Notes: generated by a model not told the origin, from the letters alone. Counted from the first letter of the stretch, positions 17,720-26,412 are shown. The stretch is DNA of 64,000 bases from Cloacibacterium rupense (GCF_014645495.1 NZ_BMLV01000001.1:748410-812409), one strand, 5' to 3'. Numbers and translations: made by a program.

Positions 17720-19363
17720 TTAATTAAAATACTTTCGATAAGCAAAATCCCCGAAATGTTCTCCTGCTTGTTTTTCTTTTACATATTGCCCAAACAAATG
17801 ATCCACTTCATCTAAAATCTCTTGCTCTGAAAGTTTTTCTTTATACAATTTATTGAGTCTTAATCCGTATCTATCTCCACCCAACATAAAATTATACTGT
17901 TCTGCTGCCGTTCCTATAAAACCTAATTCTGCCACGTAAGGTCTACCGCAACCATTAGGGCAACCCGTCATTCTGATAGAAATTTCATGTTCCGAAAGTC
18001 CGTGTTTTTCTAAAATAGGTTCTATTTTTGTTACCAATTCTGGCAAATATCTTTGAGCTTCAGCTAGAGCAAGCGGACAAGTTGGCAATGCTACACATGC
18101 CATAGAACTTTTCCTCATCGGCGAAACATTCTTTTCAATTTCAAATTTTTCTAATAATTCTTCAATTTTTTTCTTATCAATTTCAGAAACATTACCAATA
18201 ATCAAATTCTGATTTCCTGTGAAGATGAAATTACTTAAATTAAGATTCGCCACTTCTAATAAGAAAGCTTTTTGATAAGGTTTTACCACGCCGTGTTCTA
18301 CAAAAAGGGTGTAATACCATTTTCCATCTGCGCTTTGTTCCCAACCGTAACGGTCATTTCTTTCGGTAAATTGATAGGGTTTTGCAGGTTCTAGTTTGAA
18401 ACCAATTCGTTTTTCTAATTCTTCTTTGAAACCTTCTACCGTCAATCTTTCGATGGTGTATTTTAATCTAGACAATTTTCTGTCTGCTCTGTTCCCGAAA
18501 TCTCTTTGAATGGTTAAAACTTCGTAAACTGCTTTCAATGTTTTTTCTTCGGTATCTAAAAACCCGAGTACATTTCCCAAACGTGGAAAAGTAGCAGCAT
18601 TACCGTGAGTAGTGCCCAAACCACCACCAACAACTAAGTTGAAGCCTTTCAATTCATCATTTTCGATAATGGCAATCAGTCCTAAATCGTTGGTGAACAA
18701 ATCCACATCATTGCTTGGTGGAATTGCTATTGCAATTTTGAACTTTCTCGGTAAATAACGGTCTTCGTACAAAGGATCTGCTTCTGCGGAACGTTCGTAG
18801 ATTTTTTCTCCGTCTATAAAAACCTCGTAATAAGCTTTGGTTTTTGGCAAAAGTAATTTCGAAATTTTATCTGCATACTCGTGAACCTGATGATGAATGG
18901 GCGACAATTGCGGATGCGAACTGGCAATCACATTTCTATTCACATCACCACAAGCTGCAATGGAATCTAGTTTTGCGGTATTAAACGCTTGAATCGTAGG
19001 TCTAATTTGATGTTTCAAAATCCCGTGAAGTTGCACCGTTTGTCTGGTGGTAATTTTAAGAGTTCCTGTACCAAATTCTTCTGAAACTTGGTGTAATGCT
19101 TGCCATTGTTCCGCCGAAATTGCTCCACCCGGAATTCTGAGACGAATCATAAAAGAATACAATTTGTCTAATTTTTTAGCGGCTCTTTCTGCTCTTTTAT
19201 CACGGTCGTCTTGCACATACATTCCGTGGAATTTTACCAATGCTTCATCGTCTGGACGAACATTTCCGGTGTGATTATCAAGTTCTATACTTTCTTTCAA
19301 CGTACCTCTCAGTCCGTCGCTTTTCATTTTTATGTGTTCTATTGGAGATAATTTATCGCTCAT
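17720..19363 (-). CDS. cysI: Assimilatory sulfite reductase, siroheme/Fe-S subunit
   Basis: Siroheme and [4Fe-4S] subunit (547 aa) that reduces sulfite to sulfide by six electrons taken from the CysJ flavoprotein. N-terminal ferredoxin-like half-domain includes MIRLRIPGGAISAEQW near residue 70 and TTRQTVQLHGI near 103. The cluster/siroheme cysteines are in VALPTCPLALAEAQR and TGCPNGCGRPYVAE (C-X5-C then C-X3-C pattern) near residues 435-480. The gene follows cysJ after a 142-nt repeat-rich spacer and precedes the Rrf2 gene by about 64 nt on the same strand. Nitrite reductases share the fold, but the cysJ, cysH and cysDN neighbours decide for sulfite. Confidence 0.93.
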   Translation of the reverse strand: MSDKLSPIEHIKMKSDGLRGTLKESIELDNHTGNVRPDDEALVKFHGMYVQDDRDKRAERAAKKLDKLYSFMIRLRIPGGAISAEQWQALHQVSEEFGTGTLKITTRQTVQLHGILKHQIRPTIQAFNTAKLDSIAACGDVNRNVIASSHPQLSPIHHQVHEYADKISKLLLPKTKAYYEVFIDGEKIYERSAEADPLYEDRYLPRKFKIAIAIPPSNDVDLFTNDLGLIAIIENDELKGFNLVVGGGLGTTHGNAATFPRLGNVLGFLDTEEKTLKAVYEVLTIQRDFGNRADRKLSRLKYTIERLTVEGFKEELEKRIGFKLEPAKPYQFTERNDRYGWEQSADGKWYYTLFVEHGVVKPYQKAFLLEVANLNLSNFIFTGNQNLIIGNVSEIDKKKIEELLEKFEIEKNVSPMRKSSMACVALPTCPLALAEAQRYLPELVTKIEPILEKHGLSEHEISIRMTGCPNGCGRPYVAELGFIGTAAEQYNFMLGGDRYGLRLNKLYKEKLSEQEILDEVDHLFGQYVKEKQAGEHFGDFAYRKYFN

Positions 19364-19505
19364 AATTTAAAGTTTGAGGTGGTTTGAAATTGTTTGGTAT
19401 TGTTTGAAATGGTTTGACTTTGTTTGATGTTGTTTGAATGAGTTTGATTTACACCTTTCTGCTTCCATCTTCCATCTTCCAGCATCCATCATCTAACATC
19501 CATCA
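19364..19505. repeat. Spacer of imperfect short repeats between cysJ and cysI
   Basis: Two low-complexity blocks. At about 19370-19451 the unit GTTTGA recurs roughly nine times at about 11-nt steps (e.g. GGTTTGAAATT, GTTTGAAATG). At about 19460-19504 CATCTTCCA/CATCCATCAT-like units recur. No reading frame or clear hairpin was seen. Similar short intergenic repeats occur in many Bacteroidetes genomes, as I recall. Confidence 0.7.
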
Positions 19506-21206
19506 TTAGTAAACATCTTTCAGAAATCTGCCTTGGTTTTCTAATTCTTCTACTACTGTTTTTGCTTGTTCTACAGAAATATTTCGTTGGGTAGAAATTA
19601 CTTCTACAATCGTGTTTTCCACATCTTTGCTCATAGGTTCTTTTTGTCCGCACAAGTAGATGTAAGCTCCATTTTCAATCCAAGAATTAAATTCTCTTGC
19701 ATTTTCTTTAATTCTATCTTGTACATAGATTTTTTTTTCTTGGTCACGTGAAAAAGCAGTACTCAATTTGGTTAAAACCCCTGTACTCAACCATTCCTGA
19801 ATTTCGGTTTGGTAATAAAAATCAAGCGTAAAGTGCTGTTCACCAAAGAACAACCAATTTTTACCTTCTGCTCCGTTGGCATCTCTTCCTGCTAAAAAGC
19901 TTCTGAAAGGCGCAATTCCCGTTCCTGGACCAATTAAAATAATGTCTTTGTCATCTTCTGGCAATCTGAAATTTTCGTTTTTATGAATGTAAAATTCAAA
20001 TTCTTGATTTAGAGGAAAATCTGCAAAATATTGTGAAGCAAAACCAGTTTTTTTCTCGTCATTTGCATTAAATTTATTAAGGTTTACCGTTAAATGAACT
20101 TCGCCATCGTGTGCTTCAGAAGAAGATGAAATAGAATACAATCTAGGCGCAACAGGCAACAAAATTTCTAGAATTTTTTGGAATGAATTTGATTCTAATT
20201 TTGGAGTTTTAATGCTTTTTAAAACATCTATCAAATCTGCTTTTTCCCAAATGTTTTCAAATGGTAAAACTTCTGATATTAAATCTAAAGAACGCTTGCT
20301 TAATCCTTTAATATTTCTAAGTTCTAACCAATCAAAAACTGTTTTTGTTTCATTTTTAATGGCAATTTCATCATTACTTTTTGCATCGAAATAATTGATA
20401 ATGAAATCAATATCTTCTTTAGAATTTTTAGGAATAATTCCGAGCGCATCACCAGGTTGGTACGCAATTTCATCATCTGAAATAATTTCTAAATGATAGG
20501 TTTCTTTGTTAGAACCTGTATCATTCAGCACAATTTTATGTTTGATTATGCCTTTGTAATTCTTTTTATGAGGAATAATCTGAACAGAATGAGCAACCTT
20601 AGTTTCACTTTTAACTCCAGAAAACAAATTCTGTAAATCTTTTTGCCAAGCTTCTACCAAAGGATTGAAATCTACATCTGCTTTTACCAAAGGCAATAAT
20701 CTTTTAGCTCCTTTTTCTTCCAAAACCTCATCTAGAAGTCTTCCTGCTTCGCAGAAAAGAGGGTAAGAACTATCTCCCAAACCAAAAACAGCGTAAGAAA
20801 GTTGATTAAGATTTACATTAGAAGATTTCAGTTTTTCATAAAAATCTTTGGCATTCAGAGGAAGTTCGCCTTCGCCTTGGGTGCTGATGATGAAAAGAAT
20901 TAAAGTTTCTTTTTCTAGTTTTTTTACATCAAACTGAAAAATATCTACAGATTTTGCATTGATTTTTTCCTTTTTGAAATTAGCCTGAAGTTTTGAAGCT
21001 ACTTTTTTGGCATTTCCTGTTTCCGTTCCATAAACGATGAGTGGTTTTACATTGATTAAAGGAACAGAAGTATTTTCTATTTTAAGATTTCCTTCGCTAG
21101 ATTTTGCAATGTAACCCGCCAAAAATCCTTTAGAATAGATTAATTCTTCGTAAGTGGCGTTAGAAACCAATTGTTGCAATAGGTTTTGTTTAGTATCAGA
21201 TAGCAT
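19506..21206 (-). CDS. cysJ: Sulfite reductase flavoprotein subunit
   Basis: NADPH-dependent diflavin reductase (566 aa) that feeds electrons to CysI. The start ATG at 21206 (MLSDTKQNLLQQL) overlaps the end of cobA by 11 nt. A longer frame to 21272 would overlap cobA further and adds no recognisable sequence. A flavodoxin domain (about 50-190) has VYGTETGNAKKVA and STQGEGELPLNAKDFYEKL. The FAD domain has PRLYSISSSSEAH, and the NADPH domain has IGPGTGIAPFRSFLAGR and YLCGQKEPMSKDVE. All cofactor motifs look intact. Translational coupling with cobA ties siroheme methyltransfer to sulfite reduction. Confidence 0.92.
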   Translation of the reverse strand: MLSDTKQNLLQQLVSNATYEELIYSKGFLAGYIAKSSEGNLKIENTSVPLINVKPLIVYGTETGNAKKVASKLQANFKKEKINAKSVDIFQFDVKKLEKETLILFIISTQGEGELPLNAKDFYEKLKSSNVNLNQLSYAVFGLGDSSYPLFCEAGRLLDEVLEEKGAKRLLPLVKADVDFNPLVEAWQKDLQNLFSGVKSETKVAHSVQIIPHKKNYKGIIKHKIVLNDTGSNKETYHLEIISDDEIAYQPGDALGIIPKNSKEDIDFIINYFDAKSNDEIAIKNETKTVFDWLELRNIKGLSKRSLDLISEVLPFENIWEKADLIDVLKSIKTPKLESNSFQKILEILLPVAPRLYSISSSSEAHDGEVHLTVNLNKFNANDEKKTGFASQYFADFPLNQEFEFYIHKNENFRLPEDDKDIILIGPGTGIAPFRSFLAGRDANGAEGKNWLFFGEQHFTLDFYYQTEIQEWLSTGVLTKLSTAFSRDQEKKIYVQDRIKENAREFNSWIENGAYIYLCGQKEPMSKDVENTIVEVISTQRNISVEQAKTVVEELENQGRFLKDVY

Positions 21207-22017
21207 TTTGATAGTTTGTTTTGTGATTATCGAAATAAGAGTTTCCAGATTTTTTTTCCTCGAACCAAGCAAATTGATGATGCAAGTTCACCACATTTCC
21301 GATGATGATAAGCGTAGGAACGTATTCAAATTCTGGTAGAGATTGAGATTTAATTTCCTCGAAAGAGAAAACCTGCGTTTTTTGTTCTGGAGTGGTCGCT
21401 TGTTGAACCACCGCAATCGATTTTGAGCCTTCAATCCCAAATTCAATCAATTTTTGAGTGATATTTTCTAGTTTTTGTCCGCTCATATAAAACACCAAGG
21501 TATCTTCTGTAGTTGCCCAATCTTGCCACTGATGAAGGGTTACAAATTTGAAATCATACAGCGTAAGAAACCTCACTCCTCTAGAATATTCTCTGGCAGT
21601 AAGCGGAATACCTGTGTAAGCCGCAGCGCCAAAAGCAGCAGAAACTCCGGGAATAATTTCGTAGGAAATTTGGTGTTCTTTTAAAATTTGAAGTTCATCC
21701 AAAATATTTGAAAAAAGGCTGGCATCGCCACCTTTTAGGCGAAGCACCAATTTCCCTTGTTTGGCAAAATGCACCATCAAATTGTTGATGTCTTTTTGGG
21801 GAGTCCAAATTCCTTTAGAACATTGCTTGCCAACGTACACAATTTCTGCTTTTTCGGAAGCGTATTCTTCTATCAACTCTGGCGAAACCAATCTGTCGGT
21901 AAGAATGACTTCCGCTTTTTGAAGGTACTTTAAAGCCTTCAAACTGATAAGTTCTGGATCGCCTGGTCCTGCACCTGCCAAAACCACTTTTCCTGTATTT
22001 TGAATTAAACTTTTCAT
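21196..22017 (-). CDS. cobA: Uroporphyrinogen-III C-methyltransferase
   Basis: S-adenosylmethionine-dependent methylase (273 aa) that converts uroporphyrinogen III to precorrin-2, the first step to siroheme. SAM-binding GAGPGDPELISLKALKYL opens the protein (residues 15-33). LRLKGGDASLFSN near 93 and EIIPGVSAAFGAAAYTGIPLT near 120 are family blocks. It lacks the CysG N-terminal domain, which is instead supplied by the fusion protein at 12806-14338. It overlaps cysJ by 11 nt. Other SUMT relatives (cobalamin pathway) are less likely given the sulfate-reduction neighbours. Confidence 0.93.
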   Translation of the reverse strand: MKSLIQNTGKVVLAGAGPGDPELISLKALKYLQKAEVILTDRLVSPELIEEYASEKAEIVYVGKQCSKGIWTPQKDINNLMVHFAKQGKLVLRLKGGDASLFSNILDELQILKEHQISYEIIPGVSAAFGAAAYTGIPLTAREYSRGVRFLTLYDFKFVTLHQWQDWATTEDTLVFYMSGQKLENITQKLIEFGIEGSKSIAVVQQATTPEQKTQVFSFEEIKSQSLPEFEYVPTLIIIGNVVNLHHQFAWFEEKKSGNSYFDNHKTNYQNAI

Positions 22018-22147
22018 AAATTTTGTATAAATTTTTGCATAAAATCTCCTCCGCCTTATCGAAAACGATATGGTAAAAACTTGATTATCTGTAAGTTAAA
22101 GATTAATTAAAAAGTCTGCTAACTCTATTTTTTAGTCTAATCTTTTC

Positions 22148-22245
22148 GCAGCCCGACCTGAGTGGAGCTCTCCCGAAAAAATATTTTTTTTAAATTTTAA
22201 AAAATATTTTTTCGGGAAGCGGGAACGGAGGGCGGAATAGCTGCC
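22148..22245. repeat. Long palindromic intergenic element, possibly REP-like
   Basis: Between cysK and cobA. The core is a perfect 18-bp inverted repeat, CCCGAAAAAATATTTTTT (22172-22189) with its complement at 22199-22216, and a 9-nt loop. Conserved-looking flanks are GCAGCCCGACCTGAGTGGAG on the left and GGGAACGGAGGGCGG on the right, and outer GCAGC/GCTGC can also pair. Its GC-rich flanks stand out from the AT-rich spacer. I recall similar hairpins dispersed in flavobacterial genomes. Only this copy is present in the window. Confidence 0.7.
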
Positions 22246-22284
22246 CAAAAAATCATAAATTACTAGCTAACAGACTTTTAAGAA

Positions 22285-23193
22285 TTAGAACAATCCTTCG
22301 ATGGAAAGATAACGTTCTCCTGTATCGTAATTGAAAGTTAGAATCTGAGCGTCATCTGGTAAAGTCTCTGCTTTTTTGGCAACCGCTGCTAAAGAAGCAC
22401 CTGTGGAAATCCCTACTAAAATCCCTTCTTTTTTGGCAATTTCTCTGGCATATTCGAAAGCCTCGTCTTTGCTCACTTGAATAACTTCGTCTATTAAATC
22501 TGAGCGATAAACATCTGGTACAAAACCTGCTCCAATCCCTTGAATTGGATGCGGTCCGGGCGCACCTCCGCTTAAAACAGGAGATAATTCTGGTTCTACG
22601 GCAATCACTTTAAGATTTGGGAATTTTTCTTTCAAAACAGCAGCAACCCCTGTAATGTGGCCACCAGTCCCAACTCCTGTGATAATATAATCTAATCCGT
22701 CTGGAAAATCTGCCAAAATCTCTTGAGCGGTAGTTCTTTTGTGAACTTCTACATTAGCTTGATTTGCAAATTGTGATGGCGACCAAGCATTTGGTGTATT
22801 GGCAACCAATTCTGCGGCTCTTTCTATAGCGCCTTTCATTCCTTTTTCACGTGGGGTAAGGTCGAATTCTGCACCATAAATTTCCATTAATTTTCTACGC
22901 TCTACACTCATAGATTCTGGCATTACCAAAATTACTTTGTAACCTTTAACCGCAGCTACTAAAGCCAAGCCGATACCTGTGTTACCCGAAGTTGGTTCTA
23001 TGATTACACTATCTGAGTTTAAAAGTCCTTTAGCTTCTGCATCTTCTATCATTGCCAATGCAATACGGTCTTTGATGCTGTTACCTGGATTGGTTCTTTC
23101 TAATTTGATGAAAACATTTTTATTGCCGTATAATTTGTTGATTTTAACGACTGGAGTGTTTCCGATGGTTTCTAAAATGTTACTTGCTTTCAT
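22285..23193 (-). CDS. cysK: Cysteine synthase (O-acetylserine sulfhydrylase)
   Basis: PLP enzyme (302 aa) that combines O-acetylserine and sulfide to cysteine, the last step of the pathway encoded here. The PLP lysine is in [17 protein letters not shown]-type sequence near residue 40 (K in SIKDR). The substrate loop [12 protein letters not shown] is near 66, and the phosphate-binding [10 protein letters not shown] near 174. The lack of a C-terminal CBS extension excludes cystathionine beta-synthase. It follows cysN by 109 nt. A TACCAAAA motif lies in that gap (23210-23230). A separate promoter is not clear. CysK versus CysM type was not resolved. Confidence 0.92.
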   Translation of the reverse strand: MKASNILETIGNTPVVKINKLYGNKNVFIKLERTNPGNSIKDRIALAMIEDAEAKGLLNSDSVIIEPTSGNTGIGLALVAAVKGYKVILVMPESMSVERRKLMEIYGAEFDLTPREKGMKGAIERAAELVANTPNAWSPSQFANQANVEVHKRTTAQEILADFPDGLDYIITGVGTGGHITGVAAVLKEKFPNLKVIAVEPELSPVLSGGAPGPHPIQGIGAGFVPDVYRSDLIDEVIQVSKDEAFEYAREIAKKEGILVGISTGASLAAVAKKAETLPDDAQILTFNYDTGERYLSIEGLF

Positions 23194-23302
23194 ATTTTTT
23201 ATTTTTCTATTTTTTGGTACTAAAAAATCTTTACATAAAGCTTAGCTCTATGCTATTATAAATTGTAATAATGTATCTAATTCTAAGTTTTTCTTAAATT
23301 GT

Positions 23303-24535
23303 TTAAAGGAACATTAATGCTCCTACGGTGTTGAAGCTGGTTTCGTCTATTAAAATGGCGCTTCCTGATTTTGGATTTTTCTCGAAAGTGTCATAAAATA
23401 ATGGTTGACTGGTTTTTAATGTAACTTGTGCAATATCATTGAGTTGAACTGCATCTCCATCCGTAAATTGCCATTGATTAACGTTCCATTTTCTATTAAT
23501 TTGTTGCACTTTTACTCTCACATTTTTGAATCTGTGTTGTAATAAATACGTTTTACCAACTTGTAACGAATTGTTATCTAACCAAGAAATCCAAGTGTTG
23601 ATTTGGTTGTCTTCTTTTGGCAATTGATTGCTGAGAACTACAGTGTCTCCACGGCTGATGTCTATATCATTTTCGAAATGTAACACTACATTGTCACCTG
23701 CTATTACTTCCGAAACATCTTTTAAATCTTTTTCTATTTTCACTAAAGTTGTTTCTATTTTAGCAGGCAAAATGGTTACTTTGTCTCCAACTTTGTAGCT
23801 TCCGCTCAAGATTTGCCCTGCATAACCTCTGTAATCGTGGTTGTCTTCATCTTTTGGCCTGATTACCCATTGCACTTGGAATCTTGCTTCTAAATCTTCC
23901 GTTCCGTCTAATTCTACAGTTTCTAAAGTTTGAAGAATAGATTTCCCGTTGTACCAAGGTGTATTTTCAGAAGTGGTAACTACGTTATCTCCTACCAATG
24001 CACTTACCGGAATGTAGATAATTTCGTTGTAATTCAATTCAGATTTTATGGCTTCGAAATCATTTTTTATTTGGTTAAAAACTTCTTCGGAATAGTTTAA
24101 TAAATCTATTTTATTAATGGCGATTATTGCTTTTTTAATTCCCATTAAAGAGCCTACACTTGCGTGTCTTTTGGTTTGGTCTGTAATTCCGTTTCGGGCA
24201 TCAACTAGAACAATGATTAAATCTGAGTTGGAAGCACCAGTAATCATATTTCTAGTGTATTGTTCGTGACCAGGTGCATCTGCAATGATAAATTTTCTTT
24301 TAGAAGTAGAGAAATATTTGTACGCAACATCTATTGTAATTCCTTGTTCACGCTCTGCACGAAGGCCGTCTGTAATTAAAGATAAATCTATATCTACACC
24401 TTCTTGCTTGGTTTGTTTTTGTAAAACACCCAATTGGTCTGTATGTATGCTGTCAGAATCATAGAGAAGTCTTCCGATTAAGGTACTTTTGCCATCATCT
24501 ACGTTTCCTGCGGTTATAAATCTTAATGTATTCAT
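23303..24535 (-). CDS. cysN: Sulfate adenylyltransferase subunit 1 (GTPase)
   Basis: GTP-hydrolysing regulatory subunit (410 aa) of ATP sulfurylase, which with CysD makes APS from sulfate and ATP. EF-Tu-like motifs: GNVDDGKSTLIGRLL (residues 10-24), the DAPGHEQY switch region near 90, and NKID near 145. Beta-barrel domains follow. There is no C-terminal APS kinase (CysC) domain, unlike the bifunctional NodQ/CysNC form. That agrees with the APS-type CysH encoded just upstream. A 73-nt gap with short GAGTTTCG repeats separates it from cysD. Confidence 0.93.
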   Translation of the reverse strand: MNTLRFITAGNVDDGKSTLIGRLLYDSDSIHTDQLGVLQKQTKQEGVDIDLSLITDGLRAEREQGITIDVAYKYFSTSKRKFIIADAPGHEQYTRNMITGASNSDLIIVLVDARNGITDQTKRHASVGSLMGIKKAIIAINKIDLLNYSEEVFNQIKNDFEAIKSELNYNEIIYIPVSALVGDNVVTTSENTPWYNGKSILQTLETVELDGTEDLEARFQVQWVIRPKDEDNHDYRGYAGQILSGSYKVGDKVTILPAKIETTLVKIEKDLKDVSEVIAGDNVVLHFENDIDISRGDTVVLSNQLPKEDNQINTWISWLDNNSLQVGKTYLLQHRFKNVRVKVQQINRKWNVNQWQFTDGDAVQLNDIAQVTLKTSQPLFYDTFEKNPKSGSAILIDETSFNTVGALMFL

Positions 24536-24537
24536 TT

Positions 24538-24580
24538 TTTTATGAGTTTCGAGTTTCGTGATACGAGTTTCGACTTAATT
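24538..24580. repeat. Short GAGTTTCG repeats between cysD and cysN
   Basis: GAGTTTCGAGTTTCG, then CGAGTTTCG again after TGATA, in a 73-nt spacer. Low complexity. No terminator or start signal was seen in it. Confidence 0.5.
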
Positions 24581-24608
24581 ATTAATTTAAAATTTTGAAT
24601 ATTTGATA

Positions 24609-25514
24609 TTAAAAGTACCCTTGTTTTTTACGGTCTTCCATTGCAGCTTCCGAAAGTTGATCATCTAATCTTGTTTGTCCTCTTTCGCTAATTCTGGTTT
24701 GGATAATATCTTCAATAATGTCATCAATTGTAGAAGCTTCAGAAGGCACTGCTGCGGTACAAGTCATATCTCCAACGGTTCTGTATCTTACTTTTTCAAT
24801 CACCACTTCGTCACCTTCTTGAGGTTGAATAAACGCCGAAGTTGCCACTAATTTATCTTGAAACTTAATACATTCTCTATTGTGAGAGAAATACAAATTC
24901 GGCAATTCTATATTGTATTTTTTGATGTAATTCCAGATGTCTAACTCCGTCCAATTGCTAATTGGGAAGACTCTTACATTATGACCTTTTTGTACTTTTC
25001 CGTTAAGGATATTCCACAGTTCGGGTCTTTGAAGTTTTGGGTCCCAAGCTCCGAAATCGTCTCTTACAGAGAAAATTCTTTCTTTGGCTCTGGCTTTTTC
25101 TTCGTCTCTTCTTGCGCCGCCAATACAAGCGTCAAATTCATTTTCTTCGATGGTGTCTAAAAGAGTGTAAGTTTGAAGAGAATTTCTAGAAGGGAATCTA
25201 CCGCCAGTTTCTTTTAAATTATATTTTTTGATGCTGTCTTCTACATAACCCACTACCAATTTTTCTCCAATTTTTTCTACCAATTCATCTCTGAATTCTA
25301 AAGCTTCAGGGAAATTATGACCTGTGTCTATATGCACCAAAGGAAAAGGAAATTTACCTGGGCGAAACGCCTTCAACGCTAAATGTACCAACACGATGGA
25401 ATCTTTACCTCCCGAGAAAAGCAAAGCTGGCTTTTCGAACTGCGCCGCTGTTTCTCTTAAAATATAAATTGCTTCGTTTTCTAATTGCTCTAAATAATCT
25501 ACTGTATTGCTCAT
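24609..25514 (-). CDS. cysD: Sulfate adenylyltransferase subunit 2
   Basis: Catalytic subunit (301 aa) of ATP sulfurylase, of the PP-loop ATP pyrophosphatase fold. The ATG at 25514 gives MSNTVDYLEQLENEAIYIL, the usual flavobacterial opening. An ATG at 25532 abuts the cysH stop and would add six residues (MQKKIK), so it is a weaker choice. The PP-loop is LLFSGGKDSIV near residue 35. ARRDEEKARAKERIFS near 140 is a CysD signature. It is co-transcribed with cysH (18-nt gap) and cysN. Confidence 0.93.
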   Translation of the reverse strand: MSNTVDYLEQLENEAIYILRETAAQFEKPALLFSGGKDSIVLVHLALKAFRPGKFPFPLVHIDTGHNFPEALEFRDELVEKIGEKLVVGYVEDSIKKYNLKETGGRFPSRNSLQTYTLLDTIEENEFDACIGGARRDEEKARAKERIFSVRDDFGAWDPKLQRPELWNILNGKVQKGHNVRVFPISNWTELDIWNYIKKYNIELPNLYFSHNRECIKFQDKLVATSAFIQPQEGDEVVIEKVRYRTVGDMTCTAAVPSEASTIDDIIEDIIQTRISERGQTRLDDQLSEAAMEDRKKQGYF

Positions 25515-25532
25515 TTTAATTTTTTTCTGCAT

Positions 25533-26225
25533 TTATTGATGTAAACCACATTCTTTTTTAGATTGATCTTCCCACCACCATCTTCCAGCTCGGAAATCTT
25601 CGCCTTCTTTTACCGCTCTAGTGCAAGGTGCACAACCAATACTTATGAAACCTTTGTGATGAAGCGTATTGTAAGGAACTCCTTTTTGTTGTAAGTATGC
25701 TACCACGTCATCGGTTGACCAGTTCATCAAAGGATTGAATTTGTATAACTGATGCGCTTCATCCCATTCTACCAATTTCATTGTTTGTCTATTAGGCGAT
25801 TGCTCTGCTCTAAGTCCTGTAATCCATACATTTGCACCTTGTAAAGCTCTATTTAATGGTTGAACTTTTCTGATATTACAACATTCTTTTCTAAGTTCTA
25901 CACTGTTATAAAAACCATTAATTCCGTTGTCTGAAACATATTTTTCTATGTTTGAAGCTTCTGGATAAAAAGGTTTTATTTTGTTTCCAAATTTTAGATT
26001 GGTTTTATCCCAAACTTCATAAGTTTCTGGGAAAAGTCTGCCAGTATCTAGTGTAAAAACCTCTATATTTTCTAATTGATTACTAAAAATTTCGTTGGTA
26101 ATCACTTGATCTTCTATTCCGAAACTGGTAGAAAAAACAATTTTCCCTTTTAATTGTTCATTCAAGATTTTTAAATTTTCCTGAACTGAATTGTTCTCAT
26201 TGAGTAATTTTAATACTTCTTCCAT
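25533..26225 (-). CDS. cysH: Adenylylsulfate (APS) reductase, CysH family
   Basis: Reduces activated sulfate to sulfite in the cytoplasm using thioredoxin (230 aa). The paired-cysteine motifs for a [4Fe-4S] cluster are present, ECCNIRKVQPL near residue 130 and GCAPCTRAVKEGED near 195. The catalytic cysteine is at the C-terminus in KKECGLH. The CC...CxxC pattern marks the APS-reducing type rather than the PAPS-only enterobacterial type, which fits the absence of cysC. The PP-loop region reads VFSTSFGIEDQV near residue 30. First gene of the operon, it begins 13 nt after an attenuator terminator, so its expression is set by the leader at 26238-26643. Confidence 0.93.
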   Translation of the reverse strand: MEEVLKLLNENNSVQENLKILNEQLKGKIVFSTSFGIEDQVITNEIFSNQLENIEVFTLDTGRLFPETYEVWDKTNLKFGNKIKPFYPEASNIEKYVSDNGINGFYNSVELRKECCNIRKVQPLNRALQGANVWITGLRAEQSPNRQTMKLVEWDEAHQLYKFNPLMNWSTDDVVAYLQQKGVPYNTLHHKGFISIGCAPCTRAVKEGEDFRAGRWWWEDQSKKECGLHQ

Positions 26226-26237
26226 ACTATTTTTTCA

Positions 26238-26268
26238 AAAAAAATGACCTCTTGAAACCAAGAAGCCA
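26238..26268 (-). terminator. Attenuator terminator B, directly before cysH
   Basis: In the transcript GGCUUCUUG (26268-26260) pairs with CAAGAGGUC (26255-26247) over 9 positions including two G-U pairs, with a GUUU loop. It is followed by A and eight U (26238-26245), 13 nt before the cysH ATG. No gene ends here, so it acts as an attenuator. Confidence 0.8.
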
Positions 26269-26298
26269 ATATTTATTTATAATCACAATAATTCTATA

Positions 26299-26412
26299 CT
26301 ATAGACCATAAGAAATAGGAGCTTCCAAAGAAACTTTACAACAACAAACCATCATACACATTGCTGTGAAGCTGTATTTTGGGTTATTAAAAGTAAAATC
26401 TTTTGTATTCAT
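26299..26412 (-). CDS. Leader peptide B, Cys-rich (37 aa), second attenuator module
   Basis: Short ORF from ATG 26412 to TAG 26299. It opens MNTKDFTFNNPKYSF and contains TAMCMMVCCCKVS, with Cys at positions 19, 23, 24 and 25. It has no signal peptide or known domain. Four RNA strands can be drawn: AGCUUC (26373-26368, codons 14-15) can pair with GAAGCU (26325-26320, codons 30-31), and GGAAGCUCCUAUUU (26326-26313) can pair at 12 of 14 positions with AAAUAUUGGCUUCU (26275-26262), which includes the 5' arm of terminator B. The second strand starts 11 nt after the last Cys codon. Expected role: ribosome stalling at Cys codons when charged tRNA-Cys is low allows read-through into cysH. Ends 73 nt before cysH. 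Confidence 0.8.
   Translation of the reverse strand: MNTKDFTFNNPKYSFTAMCMMVCCCKVSLEAPISYGL

Noticed and set aside
19364-19505. CRISPR array
   Set aside because: The repeat unit is only 6-11 nt, imperfect and without spacers of constant length, and no cas genes are near.
22922-22937. TTACCAAAATTAC as an extra Rrf2 operator
   Set aside because: It lies within cysK coding sequence and such AT-rich strings are frequent here. It shows how easily the motif arises by chance.
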